Shown piece by piece: positions 31,855 to 42,730 of a DNA stretch of 64,000 nt. Every line of letters starts with the position of its first letter. The first letter of the stretch is position 1. This DNA comes from Monodelphis domestica (lineage: Eukaryota > Chordata > Mammalia > Didelphimorphia > Didelphidae), in NCBI RefSeq assembly GCF_027887165.1, contig NC_077228.1, positions 109,008,043 to 109,072,042 of the forward strand. The letters run 5' to 3'. Position numbers and translations under genes: made by a program. A model generated the notes under the pieces. It saw nothing but the letters and a program-made list of their open reading frames with translations. It ran no database searches and was not told the DNA's origin.

Positions 31855-32440
31855 AGCAGGGTTGGGGTGTATGGGGTGCTCATGGAGGAATAGTATCTCT
31901 TGTATGGAGGGCTTGTTGTGCCCTCCTAAGGCAGCTCTCCAGCCTCTGACCCTCACCTGACACCCAGCTCTCATTTGTGGTTCCCAGTAGCTGCTAGCAT
32001 GTGGCAGCGGCCACACCCCAGGCAACGGCTTCGACAAGCCGGCTAAACCTTGTGACGGTAGCCATCTGGTCATCGACCCCTGGTGAACCAGGGCTTTGCT
32101 CACCCAGCATGTGAAGACTGCTTCTGCCAAACAGATGGAAGAAACTAATAAGAAGGTTCAACAGGTGAGAGGGCGATGCAGCAAAGCACTGTGGAGTGCT
32201 TAGGGTGTGTTGGAGCACAAAGGTCAACACGCCCATCCAATGCAGCTGAGGAAGTCTCCAGGTGTAACGACTTTTTGTGCCACTGGACCCAGGCTTCCAA
32301 TGCCAAGAGTGGGACTGTCTCTGTGCATCAACTTTTCCACTTAAATCTTCATGCACAAGTGTTTTTCTGCACACTCATCTACATCACAGATGAAAGCGCA
32401 CAGACAATCGTCATCCTCGGTTACTGAGAGACTACTACTA
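31855..32440 (+). mobile_element. Composite-family head joined to a different 3' half
   Basis: TTGGGGTGTATGGGGTGCTC, GGTTCCCAGTAGCTGCTAGC and CCCAGGCAACGGCTTCGACA match the 16617 element's head. The following half (GTGGAGTGCTTAGGGTGTGT, GTGCCACTGGACCCAGGCTT, CAATCGTCATCCTCGG) is different. CpG content is high for this window. Confidence 0.5.
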
Positions 32441-32524
32441 ATAGCAGGGATTTTTTTTTGCTTTGTTTTTAATGTATAAAGCCTAAATTGGCCTCTTTGT
32501 AGCTCTAACCTCATTGATCCTGGT

Positions 32525-32965
32525 CTGCCTCCTAGAGTCAAGATACCAAGCTTACCTATTCCACATGAGAACCCTTCGTCTATTTGAACACGTCTTTCCT
32601 GGGTCTTGTCCAGGTTAAATATTCTTAGTTCCTTCTATCAATTTTGGCATAACATAAACTCAAGGTCCTTCGACATCTTAGTTGCCCTCCTCTGGTTACT
32701 TTTTAGAATACTGATGACCTTCCTAAAATATGATCCCCAGAATTGAACACACTCTTCAAGAAGTATTCTGAACAAGGCAGAGGACAGTAAGATTATAATC
32801 AGTTCCTTATTCCTGGAAACTCAGTATTTCTTAATACAGTGCAATGTTGCATTAGCTTTCTTGGCCACCACATCACACTCCTCTGTGAATGCTCTCTGAG
32901 GTCATTTTGAGCTATCACATTGCATGACTCTCTGATCCTCTGAGCCCCGTCCTGGGAACACACTT
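32525..32965 (-). mobile_element. L3/CR1 LINE fragment
   Basis: Antisense L3: TTAGTTGCCCTCCTCTGGTT, ACCTTCCTAAAATATGATCC, AATTGAACACACTCTTCAAG and GCATTAGCTTTCTTGGCCAC. Confidence 0.7.
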
Positions 32966-33384
32966 TGGCCAGCCTATGCCTAATAGAGCATGCCCTTTGG
33001 CTACTTCTGTAAGCTTCCTTCAATAAGGACTTCTTGGTGAAGGATCATTGGTCTGTGTCTAGACGATGGGGTGCCCTCATTAGCTAAACTAACGGGAAGT
33101 GGGCTACAGGAAATGTAGTTACAGGCCATTAGGAACAGCTACCATCTTGATGGGTTTCAAAAGCTACTCTTCACATTGAGAATTTCATTCACAGACTAAA
33201 GAGAGAAGCAGCTTCATGGGGAGGGTCTCTATTTTAAGAGATAGCACATTAAAGAAGTCCATCCTCACCACCATACTGGACTATCAGATCACAGGGCTCA
33301 AGCTAGAAGGAAACCCAGTGGACCTGTCATTAACTTCCTCCCTTAACAGATTAGTGGCATCCCAGAGAGGGAAATAACATGACA
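32966..33384. other. No recognised feature
   Basis: About 420 bp of unique-looking sequence. Confidence 0.4.
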
Positions 33385-33536
33385 TAGGGAAAAATACATT
33401 GGAATCAGAGGACCAGGTTCAAATATTAGCTCTGACATTATTTAAATGCTCTTAGGAAAATCACATAATCTCCCTGGGTCTCAGTTTCCTCATATTTAAA
33501 ATGGTTTGGATCAAATGGCTTCTCAAGTTCTTTCCA
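33385..33536 (+). mobile_element. MIR-type CORE-SINE
   Basis: GAATCAGAGGACCAGGTTCA, CTCCCTGGGTCTCAGTTTCC and CAAATGGCTTCTCAAG. Confidence 0.65.
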
Positions 33537-33607
33537 ACTCTAAACCTAACCCTAATCCTAAATCTGAACTTCAAGTCTAACCTTAATTTTATTTCTAATC
33601 CTAACTT
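33537..33607. repeat. Degenerate telomere-like (CCTAA)n patch
   Basis: CCTAACCCTAA at 33545-33555, then ATCCTAA, GTCTAACCTTAA and AATCCTAAC, all variants of the vertebrate telomere complement CCCTAA. It follows the end of a MIR whose own tail reads CTCTAAA. Confidence 0.45.
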
Positions 33608-33719
33608 CAATCAGCTGACAAGCTTTTAAATACCTGTGCTAGGCTCTGGAGATATAGATATTAAGAATGAAATAATGCCTGCTCTCAAGGAGCTCACATT
33701 TTCAGGGGAGGAACAACAA

Positions 33720-33808
<89 letters not shown>

Positions 33809-33960
33809 CACAGGTGGCATAAATATAAAAGTGACTAAATATCAATAAGATAATTAAAAACAAAGTAGTTTGGGATGGAGGGCACTGACAGTTGGGGAGT
33901 TCAAGCAAAGCTTCATGGTAAAGATGGTGCCTGAACTGCATCTTAAAAGAAGAAGGGGAC
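33608..33960 (-). mobile_element. L2 3'-end fragment with internal (TA)n
   Basis: TGTGCTAGGCTCTGGAGATA and GCTCTCAAGGAGCTCACATT are antisense L2. After the TA run, TTCATGGTAAAGATGGTGCC continues it. Confidence 0.6.
33721..33806. repeat. (TG)5(TA)n microsatellite
   Basis: A short TG run followed by nearly 80 bp of uninterrupted TA. Confidence 0.97.
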
Positions 33961-34121
33961 TCAGTGAGGTAGAGATAAGACGAGAGTACTCTAAATTTAC
34001 AATCCCATGAAATCATATGGCCATTGTCACAAACTGGAAGGTGTTCCTATCTTCCTTCTCTAGACCCTGGGCCAATATAATCACATTAGTAACTATAGTC
34101 TGTTGAAAAGCATTAATTAAG

Positions 34122-34294
34122 GGGCATTTAGGTAGATAGAGTGCCAGGTCTGGAGTCAGGAGGATCTAGGTTCAAATCTAGCATCAGACATTTCTTAACT
34201 GTGTGACCCTGGGTAAGTCACTTAACTCTTATTGCTTTGTCCTTGATGCTTTTCTGTCTTAGAATTGATACTAAGCCAGAGGGTAAGGGTTAAA
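34122..34294 (+). mobile_element. SINE1 with perfect 16-bp target duplication
   Basis: Sense SINE1. AAAAGCATTAATTAAG at 34106-34121 and 34295-34310 are identical. The interior has a small deletion near GATACTAAGCCAGAGGG. Confidence 0.9.
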
Positions 34295-34310
34295 AAAAGC
34301 ATTAATTAAG

Positions 34311-34488
34311 TTCTTGCTATATGATAGGCATTGTCCTACTATAAAGAAGAAAATTCTAAGTCTCTGATTCAGATGCCAACCAAGATGGGGCAGAGAGCTG
34401 AATGTAAAAATTTCTAGGGACCCAATTTAATGGCTTGACAGGATCCCTGTCTTTCATTCAATCTGGACCTATAGTTGCTACCCTCTTT
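34311..34488. other. No clear feature
   Basis: A possible L2 scrap at the start (GATAGGCATTGTCCTACT). Otherwise unique. Confidence 0.35.
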
Positions 34489-34505
34489 AAATAGCCCTTG
34501 TTGGG

Positions 34506-36033
34506 CAGACTCAGATCTCAAACTATACTATAAAGCAGTAGTCATCAAAACAAGTTGGTACTGGCTAAGAGTCAGAAAGGAGGATCAGTGGAATAGACTT
34601 GGGGTAAGTGACCTCAGCAAGACAGTCTATGACAAGCCCAAAGATCCCATCTTTTGGGACCAAAATCCACTATTTTATTAAAAACTCCTGGGAAAATTGG
34701 AAAACAGTATGGGAGAGATTGGAGTTGGATCAACATCTCACACCCTACACCAAGATAAACTCAGAATGGATGGATGACTTGAATATAAAGAAGGAAAATA
34801 TAAGTAAATTAGGTGAACAAAGAAATCTTTGGGAAAGGAATGATTTTAAAACCAAGCAAGAGCTATAAAAAATCCCAAAATGTGAAATAAATAATTTTGA
34901 TTACATTAAATTAAAAAGGTTTTGTACAAACAAAATGAATGCAACCAAAATTAGAAGGGAAGCAACAAACTGGGAAATAATTTTCATAACAAAAACCTCT
35001 GACAAAGGTCTAATTACTCAAATTTATAAAGAGTTAAACCAATTGTACAAAAATCAAGGCATTCTCTAATTGATAAATGGGCAAGGGACATGAATAGGCA
35101 ATTTTCAGTTAAAGAAATCAAAACTATTAATAAACACATGAAAAAGTGTTCTAAATCTCTTAGAATGAGAGAGATGCAAATCAAAATAACTCTGAGGTAT
35201 CACTTCACACATAGCAGATTGGCTAACATGACAGCAAAGGAAAGTAATGAATGCTGGAGGGGATGTGGCAAAATTGGGACATTAATGCTCTGCTGGTGGA
35301 GTTGTGAATTAATCCAACCATTCTGGAGGGCAATTTGAAACTATGCCCAAAGGGTGATAAAAAACTGTCTGCCCTTTGATCCAGCCATAGCACTGCTGGG
35401 TTTGTAACCCAAAGAGATAATAAGGAAAAATACATGTACAAGAATATTCATAGCTGTGCTCTTTGAGGTGGCAAAAAATTGGAAAATGAGGGGATGCCCT
35501 TCAATTGGGGAATGGCTGAACAAATTGTGGTATATGTTGGTGATGGAATACTATTGTGATCAAAGGAATAATGAACTAGAGAAATTCCATGTGAACTGGA
35601 ACAACCTCCAGGAATTGATGCAGAGGGAAAGGAGCAGAACCAGGAGAATGCTGTACACAGAGACTGATACACTGTAGTACAATCAAATGTAATGGACTTC
35701 ACCATTAGTGGCAATGCAGTGATCATGAACAACCTGGAGGTATCTATGAGAAAGAACACCATCCACATTCAGAGGAAGAACTGTGGGAGTAGAAACACAG
35801 AAGAAAAGCAACTGCTTGAATACATGGGTTGAGGGGGATATGATTGGGGATGTAGACTCTAAATGAACATCCTAGTGCAAACACCAACAACATGGAAATA
35901 GGTTCTGATCAAGGACACATGTAATACCCAATGAAATTGCCTTTTGGCTGTGGGAAGGGTGGGTGGAGGGGAGGGAGGGAAATAATGTGATTCTTGTAAA
36001 CAAGGAATAATGTTCTAAGTTGACTAAATAAAT
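34506..36033 (+). mobile_element. 5'-truncated L1, 1.53 kb, with perfect 17-bp target duplication
   Basis: Starts within ORF2 after the RT (CAGTAGTCATCAAAACAAGT). The C-terminal knuckle appears as CWRGCGKIGTLMLCWWSC near 35255-35305, with L where the histidine is expected. ORF2 ends at 35677, with several frame breaks upstream. The 3' UTR has a strong G-run cluster at 35952-35980. AAATAGCCCTTGTTGGG at 34489-34505 and 36034-36050 is exact, so the insertion is fairly young. Confidence 0.95.
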
Positions 36034-36050
36034 AAATAGCCCTTGTTGGG

Positions 36051-36324
36051 AAGAGGGTATTCTCTAAGCCACTCCTCTAGCTAGAAAAAGATACTTGGGA
36101 ATTTTAATGTAACAAACAAACAACTAAATAACTTAAAAAAATAAAAAGAAGTGTTCATAGGCTAATTTTGACCCCCGTGGACCAAGACAATTGCTACTGC
36201 AAGGCTGGTCTGTAGGTATGGAATATGGATGAAGGATCAAGGACTAGGCTAGGATGATATCCCAGTATAGTCCTCTATAGGTTGCATAGCAGTGGCATCT
36301 CTTCCCTTTCTCCCAAGGAAGAGA
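36051..36324. other. No recognised feature
   Basis: Unique-looking 270 bp. Confidence 0.4.
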
Positions 36325-36434
36325 AGTGTACCAACCTCCCAGAGTTGTTGAGGGAATCAATTAGATAATACATGTAAAATGCTTTGCAAACCTTAAAGCA
36401 CTGCATAAATTCTAGCGATTATAATTATAAATAT
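36325..36434 (+). mobile_element. MIR/MON1-type CORE-SINE, 3' half
   Basis: ACCTCCCAGAGTTGTTGAGG, GCTTTGCAAACCTTAAAGCA and GCGATTATAATTATAAATAT. Confidence 0.6.
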
Positions 36435-36600
36435 AATAATTACTAGTTTAAACATCAGAGTTCAAATCTTGATTCTACTATTTACAACCCATACTACCTT
36501 GGGTGAGTCATTTGAACAATCTGGGCCTCAGTTTCCTTATCTGTAAATTGGAGTCAGAATAGATGGTCCCTAAGACCAGTTCCAGCTCTAAATCCTGTAG
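36435..36600 (+). mobile_element. MIR-type CORE-SINE
   Basis: CTTGGGTGAGTCATTTGAAC, GGGCCTCAGTTTCCTTATCT and CAGTTCCAGCTCTAAATCCT. Confidence 0.65.
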
Positions 36601-37566
36601 GGGACTCCCACTTCCAATCACCTGGGATTTATTTCTCTGTGTACAGGCAGAATGTAAGTTCCTTTGGGGTAAGGAAGGTCCTCTCTGCCTTCCTCTTCCC
36701 AGCTGGGCAAAAGGGGCATTGAGTGAAGTTCAAACTTCTCCATGTGTCCAGAGTGATGTCTGGCTGCTTTGGGGCCCACATGAGGTGGCTCCCATTCGTC
36801 TCCTCCTCTTTCTTCTCCCTACCCTCTGGGGGACAGGCAGTGCTGAGGTAGGGGGAGGCCATCAGTATGTGGACTGCGTGGGTGCCTGGGGTCCTGGTGA
36901 TAAATGATTCTCTGAATCCCTGCTCTGATTCCATTGTAGCAGGAAGAATGAATGCTGAGTGCCAGAGAGCTCCTCCCTGCTGTCCCCAGCACGGTATTTT
37001 TCCACCTACTCTTCTAGCTTCAGTATCGATTTAAATAGAGAGAAGGCAGGTGCAGGGAGAGGAGAGAGAGCTACCCACTGGCTGGGGAACAAGAGAAGGA
37101 CTCAGGAAGGCAGGGATGCAGAGAGGATGAGGAAAGAAACAAAGGGGGAGAGAGTGAACAGGAAACAAAGGAGGCTTAAATAAAGAGGGGAGAAGGAAAA
37201 GAGGCAAAACATCACTAGAGACTGAAAGAGGAAGAAGAGAGATGCTCTAATAAGCCAAGGCGGCAAGAAAGTAGTGCTGGGGGAATTGGTGCTTTCCTTA
37301 GATGCTTGCTTTGGCCAGAGTGGCTTCTCCTTCCGCCAAAAGCGGAGCAATACCCCCAGAAGAGCTTTGTCCTGGATGGTGGACACAATCCCTTTATGTT
37401 GGCTCTCAACCTCATCTTCTTTCGTAATGAAAGAATCTCTCTCTGTTACTCTCAACAAATTCTGTCTTGTCCCCTCTGCCTAGTTCCAGCAAGGAGTGAC
37501 CCTCAAGGCCTGGCTCTCTGGCCGTATTCATCTGATGGGGCATGTGAAGAGAGCTATGATGTCTAC
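36601..37566. other. Unique block, purine-rich in second half
   Basis: Nearly 1 kb without a repeat I know. GC-richer and pyrimidine-rich to 36940, then G/A-rich from 37040 to 37250. Open stretches on both strands are low-complexity or unlike known proteins. Confidence 0.45.
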
Positions 37567-37567
37567 T

Positions 37568-37648
<81 letters not shown>

Positions 37649-37983
37649 GGAGAGGGAGAGGGAGAGGGAGAGGGAGAGACAGAGACAGAGAAAGACAAAG
37701 ACAGAGACAGAGAGTCAGAGAACTAGAGAGAGAAGAGAGAGACAGAGAGATAGAGGAAGAGGAAGAAACAGAGCCAGAGCCAAAGAAGAAAGAGAGATGG
37801 AGAGAGAAAGACAGAGAAAAAGAGAGAAACATATACCGAGAGATAGAGATAGCAGAGACAGAAAGAGAGAGAAAGAGAAAAGTAAAGATAGAGAGATACA
37901 GATAGAGACAGAGACAAATGAGAGAGAACGTGAGATGGAGAAAGAGGGAGTGAGTGTGTGTGTGTGAGTGTGTGTGTGTGTGT

Positions 37984-38017
<34 letters not shown>

Positions 38018-38045
38018 GACAGACAGACAGACCAAGAGACACACA
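37567..38045. repeat. Compound TG / AG / GGGAGA / GACA tract
   Basis: (TG)n 37567-37592, (AG)n 37592-37642, (GGGAGA)n 37646-37678, degenerate purine-rich sequence to 37955, a second (TG)n 37955-37984, (GA)n, then (GACA)n to 38032. The open frames across it are artefacts of the repeat. Confidence 0.95.
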
Positions 38046-38381
38046 GAAAGAGAGAAGACATCCAACCTTTCCTCACTTTCAGGGGCTCTTGGATTCCTGG
38101 TTATAGCTTGAAGGAATGGTTGATGTGTTTTTTACCTTAGAGGATGGAACAGATGATCAAATGGGTCTGGAGAGAGGGAAAAGAAAGAAGGAAAACAGAT
38201 TCTATACAATCTCTTCCACTTCCATATTCTAGTCTGGCTTCTCACTGAGTACTCCAAGTTCAATGCTGATGGGGCCCTAGAAGTTTCCTGGAAGATCACT
38301 GAGCTATGAATCAAGAGGTAAGGTAAGATTCTGCTTTCCCTCTTCCTCTCTGTTTAGTGGGGCCTCGAGCTCAGCAAGATT

Positions 38382-38382
<1 letters not shown>
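38046..38382. other. No recognised feature
   Basis: Unique-looking 335 bp between two microsatellites. Confidence 0.4.

Positions 38383-38426
<44 letters not shown>
38383..38426. repeat. (CA)n microsatellite
   Basis: About 22 CA units. Confidence 0.97.
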
Positions 38427-38431
<5 letters not shown>

Positions 38432-38714
38432 CTGGCACAGTCAGATTTGTCTGTGTTGCTATGACAACCCCTAGGGCTGCCCCTCTTCTCTCTCCTACCC
38501 CAGACTCATCTCTTGCTGTCTCCTTCTCTTCATTGTCTCTACTGTCTCTGACTTAGTCTATATATTTTTTTCTCTGTGCATCTTTCCTGATCAGTCTTCT
38601 TTTGGGCTCCCCATCATTTTCTCTATTTGCTTTCTCTCTCTTCTTCTGTCTCTGTCTCTCTCATTTCCCTCAGAGCTGGGTTCTTTCCTGAGATTCTGTT
38701 TCTGCAGAGACGGA
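38427..38714. other. Pyrimidine-rich, no recognised feature
   Basis: TCTC-rich degenerate sequence. No family or exon recognised. Confidence 0.4.
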
Positions 38715-38905
38715 TCATAAGAATAAGAGCTCTAGAGCTGTGAAGATCTCCCTTAGAGGTCATTTCATCCAGCTTCCTCAGTTTAGAAATAAGGAAACAC
38801 ACCAAAAGATGGTAAATGATTTGTTTCAGGTCACACAGGGAAAGTAATGTATTTGGGATTTAAACCCAGGCTCACTGACTCCAAATTCAGCACACTAAGT
38901 CAGCT
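38715..38905 (-). mobile_element. MIR-type CORE-SINE
   Basis: AGAGGTCATTTCATCCAGCT, TTAGAAATAAGGAAACACAC and GGTCACACAGGGAAAGTAAT are antisense MIR-like. Confidence 0.6.
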
Positions 38906-39014
38906 TTCTTGAAATGACCTTTTTTCCTGCATTGATCCCAATTGAAGTACACAGTGTAATTCTGATCAGAGAAGGCAGGGACTCAGGAGCTAGGTTCACA
39001 GCAAGGTATCCTGG

Positions 39015-39145
39015 ACAGAGAGGTGGCTCAATGGATAAGAGTACCAGGCCTGGATTCCGAAGGATTCTGAAGGATCTGGGTTCAAATCTGACCTCAGACA
39101 CTTCCTAGCTATGGGAGTAAGGGTTAAAAAAATAAATAATCCAGG
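39015..39145 (+). mobile_element. SINE1 with internal deletion
   Basis: A box (GGTGGCTCAATGGATAAG) and B box (GGGTTCAAATC) are present. The sequence jumps from TTCCTAGCTATG to the GTAAGGGTTAAAA tail, so the middle third is missing. GGATTCCGA/GGATTCTGA is a small local duplication. Confidence 0.8.
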
Positions 39146-39764
39146 GACCCTCCTATGCAGAGTAATTTCAGAAAGACTCTTGCCTTCCCTCACCATGTTT
39201 ACCCCACCCACATCCCTAGAGTTTAGAGAGAATATCCTGCTCATCCTCTAAACAGCCTTTCCATCTTGTTCTTATTTTTCCAAACTGTAGTTAAGGGCTA
39301 CTTCCCCCCAGTAAGTTTTCCCTGATTGACTCCACTTGGCCCCAGCCATGTCATAAACTCCAGGATGACCCTCTGGCCTCATGAAAACCCTTACAACCAG
39401 CTCTAGTCATGTGTAATTGCTTCTGCTTCTGTTGTACATCAATGTGGTTTCTGCTTCTTTCAGTCTATGCCCATCTTCCCCAGAATCCTGGGAGTTTCCT
39501 GAGTGCAGGGGCTGTGTCTCTCCCAGCAGACTTGGAAGTCCTCAAGGTCAAGGGTATCTTTTCCAGATCTCTTCCCACCAATTAAAACAAGATTACTCAT
39601 AGGCTTCCCTCACTACAAAGAGTGAAATGTCATGCTGATTGAGCACAGAGATGATGGCTTTATCAATGCTAAGGACATCTTTTGGAGCCTTGCAGAGAGC
39701 AAACTTTCCTGGGCAAGCTCTGGTCCCTAAGCAGGTCTAATGCTTGTATGTGGATTGCAGTGCC
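39146..39764. other. Mostly unrecognised
   Basis: GTAAGTTTTCCCTGATTGAC near 39312 could be an L2 scrap. Otherwise nothing supportable. Confidence 0.4.
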
Positions 39765-39810
39765 TAGCACAGTGCTGGCATCTAATAAAAACTTAATAAA
39801 TACTTTTTTT
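39765..39810 (+). mobile_element. L2 3' end
   Basis: TGCCTAGCACAGTGCTGGCA then AACTTAATAAATAC. Confidence 0.6.
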
Positions 39811-40021
39811 GCCTTGCCTAGCAGTCTCCCTATAATTTAGTCAGTGTTGGGTCAGTAGGTTAACATGTGGCAGGGATCTGGTTCTCTATTTAGGGGTCCA
39901 GTCAAAGAGCTTCTGTTGAGAGTGAGACAGACCCAGGTCAACCCTTCAGTGGAGGATTCTAGCATTCTGTTACTGGTTATTTTCCATTATCCCACCCAAG
40001 TGCTCAGGGTTTTCTGAGCCT
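39811..40021. other. No recognised feature
   Basis: Unique-looking 210 bp. Confidence 0.4.
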
Positions 40022-40131
40022 GAAAGGAAGGAGTACAAGATTCAGAACCAGGAGGTCTGGGTTCAAATCCTGACTCCATTATTTACTAGCTGAGAGACCA
40101 CAGAAAAATCATTAAAATTTTTAATTTCAGT
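40022..40131 (+). mobile_element. CORE-SINE, left part
   Basis: CAGGAGGTCTGGGTTCAAAT and TTTACTAGCTGAGAGACCA. It continues at 40415-40535 after the MAR1. Confidence 0.55.
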
Positions 40132-40139
40132 TCAATTTG

Positions 40140-40406
40140 GGCAGCTAGGGGTGCAGTGGATAGAAAGATGGGTTTGGAATCAAGATAATTCATTTTCCTG
40201 ACTTCAAATTTGGCCTCAGACACTTAGTAGCTGTGTGACTCTGGGCAGCAAGTCACTTCTCCCTCTTTGCCTCAGTTTCCTTATCTATAAAATGAGCTAG
40301 AGAAGGAAATGGCAAACCACTTAAGGATCTTTGCCAAGAACCCTACCCACCAAAATGGGGTCATAAAGAGTTGGACATGACTGAAATGGCTCAGTGACAA
40401 AAAGGC
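40140..40406 (+). mobile_element. MAR1 inserted in a CORE-SINE
   Basis: Full MAR1 (GCAGCTAGGGGTGCAGTGGA to GAGTTGGACATGACTGAAAT). TCAATTTG at 40132-40139 and 40407-40414 is the likely target duplication. Confidence 0.85.
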
Positions 40407-40414
40407 TCAATTTG

Positions 40415-40535
40415 ATCATCTGTAAACAGATTATTATTTTTATTACCGACTCCTTTACAGGGTTGTTGTAAGGGAAATGCTTTATAGAGTTCCTTATAAA
40501 TAAGGAGATTTATCATCATTATGATTGTCCTTATT
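40415..40535 (+). mobile_element. CORE-SINE, right part
   Basis: ATCATCTGTAAACAG, CAGGGTTGTTGTAAGGGAAA and TTCCTTATAAATAAGG complete the SINE. Confidence 0.5.
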
Positions 40536-40691
40536 AGATAAGTCTTGGTCTTCCCTTCCCTCCTTTTTGGAATTCTTCTTAAATACCATATAAGTTCAGT
40601 TACCTGGTTAAAAAACAAAATTCATTTTTTTTTCAGGTATGGAAAGCTCAGGGAGCACACTACAGATGGGTAGGTAAGTGAAAGGTATGGT

Positions 40692-40765
40692 CCATGTTTT
40701 ATACAATGCCTGGAACATAGTTGGTGCTTAATAAATGTTTACTGGTTTAATTGATTATTGATTAA
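40692..40765 (+). mobile_element. L2 3' end
   Basis: GCCTGGAACATAGTTGGTGC then AATAAATGTTTACTGG. Confidence 0.65.
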
Positions 40766-40849
40766 TGGTTTCAATTACTTGGCTTTTGTTGAGCTGACAA
40801 CACATTACTCTTCTTTGTGGGCTAACATGACTAACATTAATTTTTGTGG

Positions 40850-41083
40850 ATCAGCGAGATGACATAGTGGATAGAATGCCAGACATGGAGTCAAGAAGAC
40901 TCATCTTTCTGCATTCAAATTGAGCCTTAGAGACTTACTAGCTATGTGACCCTGGGCAAGTCACTTAACTCTATTTGCCTCAGTTTTGTCTGGAGAAGAA
41001 AATGGCAAGTCACTCCAGTATATTTGCCAAGAAAATCCCAAATGGGGTCATGAAGAATATTTAAAAAATGACTGAACAACTAG
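40850..41083 (+). mobile_element. MAR1 SINE
   Basis: GATGACATAGTGGATAGAAT head to CCAAATGGGGTCATGAAGAA. The CTCATCTGTAAAATG piece is deleted near 40988. Confidence 0.8.
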
Positions 41084-41654
41084 TTTTCATAGGTAGATCG
41101 GGCATCTTGTGCCTTTAGCCCTGGTCCTTGAGTAAACTTAGTGGGGGCGACAGGGCCACTCTTTGGTTCCAGATGATAACTGTTCCCTCTGCAGCTGTCT
41201 GAACTCCAATGATCCTCTTCTGGATTCTTCCCAACATCTATTTATCAAGTCTCTCTTCTGCAGACTCTTAATGTCTGCCTGGATGAAATATCTTCAGTGA
41301 CTATTCCTTCCTTATGTGCCTTTTAGACCCTGTCCCTGCTTCCAAGATGTCAATCCTATTTTTGTTTTGTCCTGCTAATACTGGCATTCTCAAAACCACA
41401 TTTACAATTTGATTATTCCTCCTCCCAGACAGCAGTGCATTTAGGTACACATAAATTTGGGAGAGAGGGCTTTGGGCTACATACCTCTACATGTGTTCCA
41501 TTAGAGAGAGGGGAAAGATGGAAGAAAACAGCATCATGGGGCTAAATTCAGACTTCCCCTTTACCTTCTTCCATACTTCTCCTAATCTTGCTTCTTCTAA
41601 GTCATGTTCCTCTTTTCCAGATTTCTGTTCATTACCAGGGAGGCAGAACGAGAA
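41084..41654. other. Mostly unrecognised
   Basis: A faint L3/CR1 antisense resemblance near 41200-41265 (GATCCTCTTCTGGATTCTTC). No exon-like signal. Confidence 0.35.
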
Positions 41655-41822
41655 GTGCTTTTTTAGATTTAGACTCAGAGAATTTGGCTTTGAATTCTCA
41701 TCTTGCTATTTAACTAGTTATAAGACCTCCCCTTTGGAGTCCCATTTTCTTCCTCTGTAAGATGGGGAGAAACTTAGGCCAGATGGAAGGTTTCTTCCAG
41801 TTCTGCATGATCTGAGCTCTAA
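41655..41822 (+). mobile_element. MIR-type CORE-SINE
   Basis: GGCTTTGAATTCTCATCTTG, CTTCCTCTGTAAGATGGGGA and CTTCCAGTTCTGCATGATC. Confidence 0.5.
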
Positions 41823-42417
41823 GCAGGTAAGAGTCTAGAGGAAGACCCTGGAGTCCCTCTCCCATCATTCCTCATCCCTGTTTTTCCCTTTTCCCTGCCC
41901 TTTCTCTGTAGGTCTCTTCTACCAACAGCTGGTTATTTATATCCTGGGAGCAGCTACTGACAGACAGCTGGGAGTTGTGAAATGCTTGACAAGGATGAGC
42001 GAGGCAGACATGACAGGGTGGTGGGTGGCCATGTCATTCTTACCAAGGCCAAGAGTTATGACTTCCTTTTCTTTCTGCTTTGCCCAGGGTTGCAGCTGAG
42101 ACCAGGCATGCTCAGATTTCACCAGCCTGAATGGGGATTAAGAGAATAGAAAGATACAGAAAGGAAAAAAAGGGTCCACTGGGTAGTGATAAGGATTAGG
42201 GTTGGAGAGAAATCTGCAGACTGAAGTCTGTCCTACCCCCCATCCTTCTCCCCCACCCACAAGTCATCCTTCATCCCCTAGAGCACATGCCCAAAAGAGC
42301 TGTGGGAAATTTGCCCTCTTGGTCCTTTTTCCAGTGTATGTGTATGTGTGTGTAGAGAACACCTGAACTTGGTTGCTGCTTCTGTATAAGCTTGGACAAG
42401 CCCTTTTACAACATGGG
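41823..42417. other. Unique sequence
   Basis: About 600 bp without a known repeat. Nothing I can call as an exon. Confidence 0.4.
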
Positions 42418-42540
42418 GCTCATAGGACCATGGATTTAGAACGGACAGGGACCTTAGACATCACAAATCCCTTACTTTCTATTAGTTGCTGTGGTGGGAT
42501 TTGAATCCAGGTTCCTTGACTGCACATTAGTGCTCTTTCT
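42418..42540 (-). mobile_element. MIR-type CORE-SINE
   Basis: GGACAGGGACCTTAGACATC and GATTTGAATCCAGGTTCCTT. Confidence 0.5.
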
Positions 42541-42686
42541 CTTTCTTTTCTTCTTCTTCTTTTGCCTATAAAAGGAGGGAATCCTACCAGTTGTTTTCTC
42601 CCCATCCCTTCTAACATTTGATGTTTTAACATTTGATGACTCAATGATCCAGACCTGCTCTGGGGAGGTTAGTTCACTCTGGCTGG

Positions 42687-42688
<2 letters not shown>

Positions 42689-42728
<40 letters not shown>
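42689..42728. repeat. (TG)n microsatellite
   Basis: About 20 TG units. Confidence 0.97.

Positions 42729-42730
<2 letters not shown>

Noticed and set aside
36563-36934. Open frames on both strands near 36.6-36.9 kb
   Set aside because: Overlapping frames on opposite strands, no recognisable protein, and part of the plus frame is MIR sequence.
37496-38076. Long RE-, SL- and TH-rich open frames on both strands
   Set aside because: Artefacts of the TG/AG/GACA simple repeats.
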